This document shows, piece after piece, positions 57,694-64,000 of a DNA stretch of 64,000 bases. Numbering within the stretch: the first letter of the stretch is position 1; each line of letters opens with the position of its first letter. Both the position numbers and the translations under genes were made by a program. The notes below the pieces were generated by a model, which did no database searches, was not told the DNA's origin, and was given only the letters and a program-made list of their open reading frames with translations. The DNA comes from Apiospora phragmitis (Eukaryota > Ascomycota > Sordariomycetes > Amphisphaeriales > Apiosporaceae), in the NCBI GenBank assembly GCA_038363925.1, contig JAQQWL010000002.1:5456001-5520000 (forward strand), read 5' to 3'.

Positions 57694-59336
57694 TTACAAA
57701 AACCCCTGAACCTTCTGCCAGAACGCCTGCGGGTTCTCCGCCATGGGCAGGTGCCCCGTCTCCGGCACAACGGCCAGCTCCGCCGCGCCCTTCTCCTTTC
57801 CCCCCAGGTTGCCCCGGAACCCCCCCATGGCCTTGACCAGGGCGCCCTTGCCGTCGCCCTCGCCGACCGCCAACAAACCCGACACGGCGCACCCCCGCAT
57901 CTCCTCCTTCATGTCGTAGTCCCAGAGCGCCTGGCAGCCGTAGTGGAAGCCCTCGACGTCGTTGGCGGCCACCATGTCCGTCATCCACTGCACCGTCTCG
58001 GCGCCCGTGGCTGGGTGGAACCAGCGCTGCACCGTCTGGCCGGCCAGTTGCTGGATCCCCGGCACCGTCGTCTTGCCGTCGTCGAGGGTGGCGGTGCTTT
58101 CGGCCAGGGCGATGCGCTCTTTCCAGGCGCTGGTGTTGGCGGCGCTCGAGGCGGCGTTGAAGTCGCACGCGACGAACTTATCCACCTTGTCGGCGTGACG
58201 CAGAGCGAATCGCAGAGCTGTTGCACCGCCCATCGACACGCCGACCAGTACGGCAAGGCGCGGGATGCGGAGGGCCTCCAGGACTCCCGCGAGGTCGTCG
58301 GCGTGCATCTCGAGAGTCGCGGGCTTGGGAGGTTGTGGCACGGCGTGGCGGCCGCGGGCGTCGTAGCGCAGGATCTTGTACTGTGGCCTCTGCGCCTTCA
58401 AGATGGACACGAAGCCGTCCCACATGTGCAGCGATGTCAGCAACGAGTTGCAGAACGCAATCACCGGGGCCTGGGTGTCGGGATTGCCTTCGAGACGGTA
58501 GGGGATGACGAGCCCGTCGGAGGGCAGGGTGACGAAGGACTCAATCACTGCATTTTTGTTCTCTTCGTTGGTCGTCTTGGTCTTGCCGTCGGCGGACTGG
58601 AAGGTGGACTCCGCGGCCGGCAATTCCGCGAGAGACGCGAGGTCGCGGGGCGCGGGGCCGAAGATGTAGAAGAGCGACCAGATGCGGCGGCCCTGCAGCG
58701 TCGCGTAGTTGTCCGTCACCCCGACGCGCCACGGCGTTGCCATGGACGCCTTGTGCTCCGGCCCGCCGAGGCCGTTCTCCTTGGCGTAGTCGTGCACGCC
58801 GTAGTAGACCGTCTTCTTGGCGCCGCCCTTCGTGTCGAGGACCGACGTCTTGAAGAGGCGCGTGCGCAGCCAGCCGGGCACCTTGGACAGCATCTCGGCG
58901 TGCTCCTCGTTGTACCACTTGAGCAGTTCCGCCTCGGCTTCCGGGTGGTCCTTGAGCCCGAACTCGACGACCACGAGCACCAGCCCCGCGGCCTCGTCGT
59001 CGGTCAGCTGCTCGACGGGCAGGAAGAGCGGCGACTTCTTCTCCGCCACGAGGTCCCAGAAGTGCCGCGTCACGTCGACCTGGCCGATAATCTCAACTTC
59101 GCGGGGAGATCGGTTCGCGCGCAGGGTGGTGTAGGTGTCGGTCTCTAGGTGGGACATGCGCGTCACGTCGTAGGCGGCGAGGAACTCGGGCTGCTGGTCG
59201 TGGCGGCGCGGTACCGCAGGCCGTTGGTGAAGATCTGGGGGATGCGCAGGCGCGTGGGACCGTGCTCGTTGTTGTACCACTCGTGGAACTGGGCGGGCAG
59301 CAGGCCGGGCTTTGGCTGCATGGTTACCGCGAGCAT
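57694..59336 (-). CDS. tandem EthD-like domains fused to an alpha/beta hydrolase (enol-lactonase-like)
   Basis: Start at ATG 59336 (MLAVTMQPKPG). The first dimeric alpha-beta barrel-like unit has FHEWYNNEHGPTRLRIPQ. A frame change near 59205 leads into QPEFLAAYDVTRMSHLETDTYTTLR. A second unit has LLKWYNEEHAEMLSKVPGWLRTR. The C-terminal 260 residues are an alpha/beta hydrolase of the 3-oxoadipate enol-lactonase type: IPYRLEGNPDTQAPVIAFCNSLLTS, ILRYDARGRH, VLVGVSMGGATALRFAL (nucleophile Ser), LAVGEGDGK and VPETGHLPMAENP (catalytic His). Beyond the N-terminal frameshift the frame is open for more than 500 codons to 57694. A long alternative frame upstream (to 59421) is an artefact of that shift. 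Substrate unknown; the fold combination suggests aromatic or lactone catabolism, probably cytosolic. Confidence 0.78.
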
Positions 59337-60439
59337 TCCGGGGTGGACATATTGGGCGGTCGGTGGTGGTGGTGGTGCGGGTGGAAGAAGGGGTGGGTGT
59401 AGAGAATGAAGAACTACTCACTTTGAAAGATTTGGATCAATCAATTGAGTCGCAGATCCAAAGAGGAAGAAGAAGAAGAAGGTAGACTTCTCGATGGAAG
59501 ATGATGCAACAAGTCATGTCTACTATATCATTTGATGCATGCGCCAATGCAGATATAGATGGAGATGGTTAGATTGCTCGGCACTTGAGCGGTTGAAGGT
59601 TGAACCCGGATTCTCCAGCGCGTGGGGTAAATGTCACGATACTTTTTTTGGTGCTGAGGCCCAGTGTGGGGTAAATGTTTACCCCTCCTTTGGCGGCTTC
59701 TTCGGCCCCTGTTGGGTGACGACATCAGCAAAAGTTGCCTTGGCTAAGGCATTACCTACCACTTACACATGTGCAGCTGAGTACTTACCGAGTGGTATGA
59801 AAAAGTCCATCGCGGGCCTCATCGTCGGCTTGCTTTCCTTGGCTGTCCCGCAGTAGGCATGGAAGGCATAAGTGGCGTTGAGGCGTTTGAGCATCTGCGG
59901 ATGCTGGGCCAGAACAGCTGTCAGATGGCCAACAGCGCAACGCATAGCCAAGTGACAGCCATGGGTTCCAAAGTCGCAGCCCCAAGCCTTGAGACATCTC
60001 GCTGTCACTAGATAATGGCTGCTTTCGATTGTCCGCTGATTCTTCTATGACCCAGGCTTAGGTCCCGAATCTCAGTGATCCAGCTAGAATGCACCTTAGG
60101 AGACGAGATGTGAGAAAAAGGACGCTCGGGGCTTCACCTGCAGTGCCTACTTAGAGCAGGATAGTGAGCAGCGGGTCTCAAGATATCTGATTTCGTGCGT
60201 CCCATGGCTTTGCAAAACTACTGTGATTTAACATGAGAAATTCCTTAAGTTTATGAGACCGTGGTTTCTCCAAACGAGGTTTGCCAATTTAGCATTGGAC
60301 CTCGATCGCCAGTGTCTCCGAAAGATATTTATGATATAGACTTGCCCTTTCACTCAGCTAGAACATGGAATTTCATTGTATCTTCCTAGCTTAATACCTA
60401 CCTGAGAGACGGAAAACATTCTGATCTCCATATTCCACC
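59337..60439. other. divergent intergenic region
   Basis: Contains the upstream regions of the hydrolase fusion (minus) and of the 60.4-kb gene (plus). No motif recognised. Confidence 0.35.
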
Positions 60440-61115
60440 ATGCCCCTAGTTCAGCCCTCGCAATCCTGTCGCTCCTCCGCACCGCCCCCCTACGAGGAGT
60501 TATCTAGCCCACCACCGCCAGCAACATCCGGAGAGTTCTACCACGACTTTCTTCCTGAACTGCCGACTATACACTTTCGAATCCACCCCGACCCACCAGG
60601 TCCCGGGATGAACAGCCATGGGTGGGGACTTGTCCATGAAAGCCGCCAACGTCCCCTGGATGATGAAAGATGGGTTCTACTTCCCGGGGAAAACATCCGC
60701 CATGAGGATAGTTATATCGACTTCACCGACCTAGAGGTCTGGTATATGGATGATGATTGGGCAAACAAGGATATGTATATCTATACCCGGCACTTCTTCC
60801 TCCGAGACCCGCAAGAGCCTCCGCGCTGGGCCGTGCACCTGGAGTGCCTGGCGCGCAACATGATCCCCGAGCTCGCACAAGTCCGGCTTCGAGACATCAC
60901 ACACCGAAATGTAGTGAGGTGCCAAGCCTACGGGGGCCGAAGGGAGGCTCGTCTACGGCGTCGAACAGGACAAGAGCAACGTCGACTTCACCTGGGGCAT
61001 CAACGCCATCTACGGCGACATACCGCTGGAAGGCCTATGGCCGTGGCCGAGGAAACCCGAAGAGAGCGAGGTGAATTCGCAAGGTGTTTTTACAAGGCTC
61101 GACCAACCAGGCTAG
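60440..61115 (+). CDS. unrecognised protein (about 224 aa), frame broken at a G run
   Basis: ATG at 60440 (context CCACCATGC) begins a Ser/Pro-rich N-terminus (PPPYEELSSPPPP), then HFRIHPDPPGPG, RWVLLPGENIRHEDSYIDFTDLEVWYMDDDW, MYIYTRHFFLRDPQEPPRWAVHLECLARNMIPELAQVRLRDI and RNVVRCQAYG. A run of five G at 60932-60936 shifts the frame; with four the sequence continues GAEGRLVYGVEQDKSNVDFTWGINAIYGDIPLEGLWPWP to TAG at 61113. The strong protein character on both sides favours a sequence error or recent insertion. No signal peptide, membrane helix or known domain. PPPYEE could bind WW-domain proteins, which is only a suggestion. Confidence 0.65.
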
Positions 61116-62224
61116 GGACGCTTGTCGTGACTGTCACACCTCCTCGTCGGCCAGATACGCTGATCGTTGCAGCCATAGGAGATGAATGGCGATTCGGTTC
61201 TAGCACTGCCAGTATTCTTCGATCTGATATTGGACCTAAACCCGATGGCATGAGATTAGGGTCAGGCTTTACTATCAGAGTATATCTCTGTACTATTGGG
61301 ACTGGTCGGAGTCGATTTGTTCAAAAATGGTCACGAGCGGTGGCTCATTCATAGGTTTTGATTGGGCTTCAGGTGTGTGATCTTTAGATGCTATCGAACA
61401 TGGTAAAATATTGAAACTTCTCAATATGAACCATATATTCAATGAACTATATGCTTGACTTGTGGCTAGTTCCTGAGCGCGTTGTAAAAGATGCGGACTA
61501 TTGCTAGTGACAAACAGGCGTCGCAAGCCACCCCGTGCAAAGTTCCCTATGAATGATTCGCCCATTTCCTCTGATCGCAGTACTTACTAATCATTTAGTA
61601 ACGCAATCGAAAAACACGATGACTGGAACGAGACAAGAGAACAGAAGGATTTCCTGTTCCATGAAACCCACCCCTCTACCAGGAATTGTGTAACTTGAGA
61701 CCAATACCCTAAGCAATAGCTGGCACCTCATAAGGACAGTGCTCGCAATACACCCCGTCCTGCAAATGGCGAGGGAGAAGCAGCCTAGGTTCGACCGCCG
61801 CAAAAGTCGAGTCGCCTTGCGTATCTATTAAAAGCAACACGTATGGGGCATGACTATTACCGAGTCGAAAGAATCACTTGCGGCATGGTGTGAAAACACG
61901 GTTTTGTGGGTATATACAGCATCGCAGCTCTCGATTAACAGCTCTATCTACAGATTTCAGTTGCTGTTCCTTCCCAACTCCCCCAACCCCCACCCCTTCC
62001 CCACGGGCTGAAACCCTTCTATCATAAACAAAAAAGCAAAAATCAATCAATCGTGCACTCATGAGAAGAAACCCCGGACCCCCTCTATTATCCTCTAGCA
62101 GTAGGTGCACAGCAACACCGCCAAAAAGGGGAAAGGAAAAGCCCGGGGAGCTGGATCGAATCGGTAGCGAAGAGCCGGAGCTCATGTGCGTCCCGGTTCT
62201 CCCGACCACTTCATCTCAAGAAAC
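61116..62224. other. intergenic, nothing assignable
   Basis: A frame continuing to 61354 is the shifted remainder of the preceding gene. The last 200 bases are the likely 3' untranslated region of the GEgh16-like gene. No other feature seen. Confidence 0.35.
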
Positions 62225-63162
62225 TTATGCGATGAAGGAGCGGGCGTTCTTCTGGTTGTTGTTGTTGCCCTTGGCGTTGTTGTTGCCCTTGGCGTTGTTG
62301 TTGCCCTTGGCGTTGGAGTTGCCGTTGCCGTTGCTGTTGTTGTTGTCGCTGGCGGCGTTGTTGCCCTTGGTGGCAGCGGCACCAGTGGCGGGAGCAGCAC
62401 CGCCAGTAGCACCGGCGACCTGGAAGGCAATGTTGCCACCGAAGGGGCCGGCGTTGTTGTTGTTGACGATCTTCATGAGGCAGAAGTTGGAGGCACCGGA
62501 AGCGGCGTCAGTGCCCTTGCAGTTGAGGCCGGCGGGGACCTTGACGGAGAAGGCAGCATCAGCACCGACGTTGGTGGCTCGCTTGCGGATGCCCATGGCG
62601 GCGAGGGCACGCTGGACGACGTTGCCGCGGCCGTTGCCGACCATGTTGGACTGGGCCTTGAGCAGGGTGCCCTTGGAGTAGGCGCCGGTGCCGGTCTCGT
62701 CGATGACGACGTTCAGGTCGCCCTCCTTGTTGATGGCGGTACCATCGCTGGTGACGGTGCGCCAGGAGCCGGAGATGGTGCCGGAGCCGTCGCCGGAGAC
62801 CTGGGGCAGGGTGTTGCCAGAAAGAGCCATGGACTCGCCCAGGGTGCTGGCGACCTTCAGGTTGCCATTGGCGGCGGTCTTGCCGAGGCCGTCGGTCAGG
62901 GGCTTGTTGGCGGAATTTTTGGGGAAGACGGTGGTGTCCTTCTCGGTGGCGGAGTTCTTGCCGAAGCGAGCGACGACAGCGCCTTTGATGCCCAGGGCGG
63001 TACCGTTGCCACCCAAGTTACCACTGCAGAGTTATTAGTACGATTGTTTGCGAAACAAGAAGAAGCGGGAGCTGCTTACGTGACGACCTGGACGTTGCCG
63101 TGGGCGGAGACGACGCTGGCGGCGGCCAGGACGACGGCGAGGAGAGAAGTTCCGGTATACAT
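62225..63162 (-). CDS. GEgh16/Mas1-like secreted protein with Asn-rich tail
   Basis: Two exons, 63162-63080 and 63023-62225, in phase across a 56-nt intron (GTAAGC donor, TGCAG acceptor), giving 293 residues. Signal peptide MYTGTSLLAVVLAAASVVSA with mature start HGNVQVVTGNLGGNGTALGI, a hallmark of the GEgh16 family. Then come AVVARFGKNSATEKDTTVF, GLGKTAANGNLKV, AQSNMVGNGRGNVVQ, SVKVPAGLNCKGTDAASGASNFCLMKIVN and GPFGGNIAFQVAG. Family members (Blumeria Egh16, Magnaporthe Mas1/Gas-type) are secreted, wall- or appressorium-associated proteins; a role in host contact is not implied without more data. The C-terminus is a low-complexity Asn/Gly tail with three NAKGNN repeats. A TATATAA element lies about 230 bp upstream. 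Confidence 0.88.
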
Positions 63163-64000
63163 CTTGAATGTTGTTTGATGGAAGGATTCCGAGAATTGGA
63201 AAAGACTGCAGGTGAAGAGCAAAGAAGGGCTCAAAGTGAAAAAATTAACCAGTAAAGATTGTTGAGAATCGAAGCAAACAGACCAGATCAACCGGTTGTG
63301 AAGGTAAAGAAGAAGCGAAGTGAAGAGTGAGAAGCTGACGATGCTGATGATGAGGAGAGAAGATGGGCATTTTAGCGGTCGAGAACGGGAGGTTATATAC
63401 TCGACGTCGGCGCTTAACCCCTCGACGATATGTTCTGGTCGGTATCTCACCATCGAGTTCGTAGCAGACTATTGTTGGGCTATCCACCCCGACTGACTGG
63501 GTTGCGCCTACAAGTCGGTCCTAGTCGGTGGTGTGCCTGTCTCTGCCTGTTAAGCGTGTTTGGTCCTTGGCAGGGGTGTTTCGACGGGTATGCGACAGGG
63601 GTTTGTCCAGATTCGGGACCCACGCGAAGAAGCGAAAACGCCCGGCAGGCCAATGTGCTCGAGTGCCCACCCCCTCCTGATTGATTCTATCCTATTGGGG
63701 CGTAGTCCGATCTCGGCTCGGACGGAGGTCCTGACATCTCATGCAGCCCCAAACCCCCTGCCGGTAATCTGGATCGGAATCGCGACGAGTTGCCCTGCCG
63801 TCTTAGCCGCACGCTTCAAGAGAGAGAGAAGAGAGAGAGAAGCACTGCCATGCTTTCCTCTTGGCAACTCGGGTCGCGGTGTCATTGTGGTAAATCAAAC
63901 ACCAAGCGAAAATCATGTAAATCATTGCAAATCATTGCAAATCATTGCTGCCAGTCTAGAAACAAAAATATTGGCCTGGGAATTGGAACTCCAGTCGATC
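63163..64000. other. upstream region of the GEgh16-like gene and window end
   Basis: Apart from the TATA-like element, a GA microsatellite (about 63820-63842) and about three tandem copies of a 10-bp unit ATCATTGCAA (about 63921-63948), no coding feature is seen. Confidence 0.4.
63393..63399 (-). promoter_or_regulatory. TATA-like element of the GEgh16-like gene
   Basis: TATATAA on the minus strand, about 230 bp upstream of the ATG at 63162. The leader in between is purine-rich on the plus strand, that is CT-rich on the coding strand, as in strongly expressed fungal genes. Confidence 0.45.

Noticed and set aside
57565..59148. 527-codon plus-strand frame opposite the hydrolase fusion
   Set aside because: Antisense shadow; the minus strand has full catalytic motifs.
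62186..63178. 330-codon plus-strand frame opposite the GEgh16-like gene
   Set aside because: Antisense of a repetitive Gly/Ala/Asn gene with a correctly spliced sense product.

Overview
The window reads as nuclear DNA of a filamentous ascomycete, probably a Sordariomycete. The evidence is short 45-120 bp introns with GTRNGT donors and CTRAC branch sites, fungus-specific families (HET, Clr5, DUF1479, GEgh16/Mas1-like, DFG5/DCW1-type GH76), and gene-free AT-rich blocks with the signature of repeat-induced point mutation (RIP). Genus cannot be read from the sequence.

Layout. 0-5 kb: 3' part of a 3-hydroxyacyl-CoA dehydrogenase, then a broken secreted-type gene with a NucA/NucB-like region, split by a pogo/Fot1-type DNA transposon. 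5-16 kb: one intact beta-propeller gene (7.5 kb) among decayed genes: a coiled-coil protein, a DJ-1/PfpI protein, a membrane protein, an unrecognised protein and a DUF7587-like protein. 16-29 kb: a secreted Kelch protein, a Clr5-domain protein with a 23-nt microexon, a GPI-anchored GH76 protein, an intron-containing tRNA-Gly(GCC), and a decayed HET-domain gene. 29-45 kb: a transposon-rich block with three RIP-degraded TIR elements and two classes of small nested insertion. It surrounds an intact DUF1479 gene, a 111-aa mitochondrial-type protein, a broken Cys-rich gene and a Ser/Thr-rich secreted protein. 47-64 kb: a denser gene island with a nine-exon RNA-dependent RNA polymerase, a damaged cytochrome P450, an EEP-fold protein lacking key catalytic residues, a tandem EthD-like/alpha-beta hydrolase fusion, an unknown gene and a GEgh16-like secreted protein.

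Two kinds of damage should be kept apart. Nonsense codons (often at expected Trp positions) and larger deletions in the 2-16 kb and 26-28 kb genes look like real decay, with possible light RIP. The single-base frameshifts in otherwise well-preserved genes (Kelch, RdRP, P450, hydrolase fusion, 60.4-kb gene) mostly fall in short homopolymers, so assembly error is a strong alternative.

No defence island, CRISPR array or complete biosynthetic cluster is visible. The most unusual items are the transposon placed in a splice branch site, a 128-bp element with 6-bp target duplications in two copies, tandemly triplicated transposon ends, and two intact ORFs (EEP, DUF1479) whose family catalytic residues are replaced.
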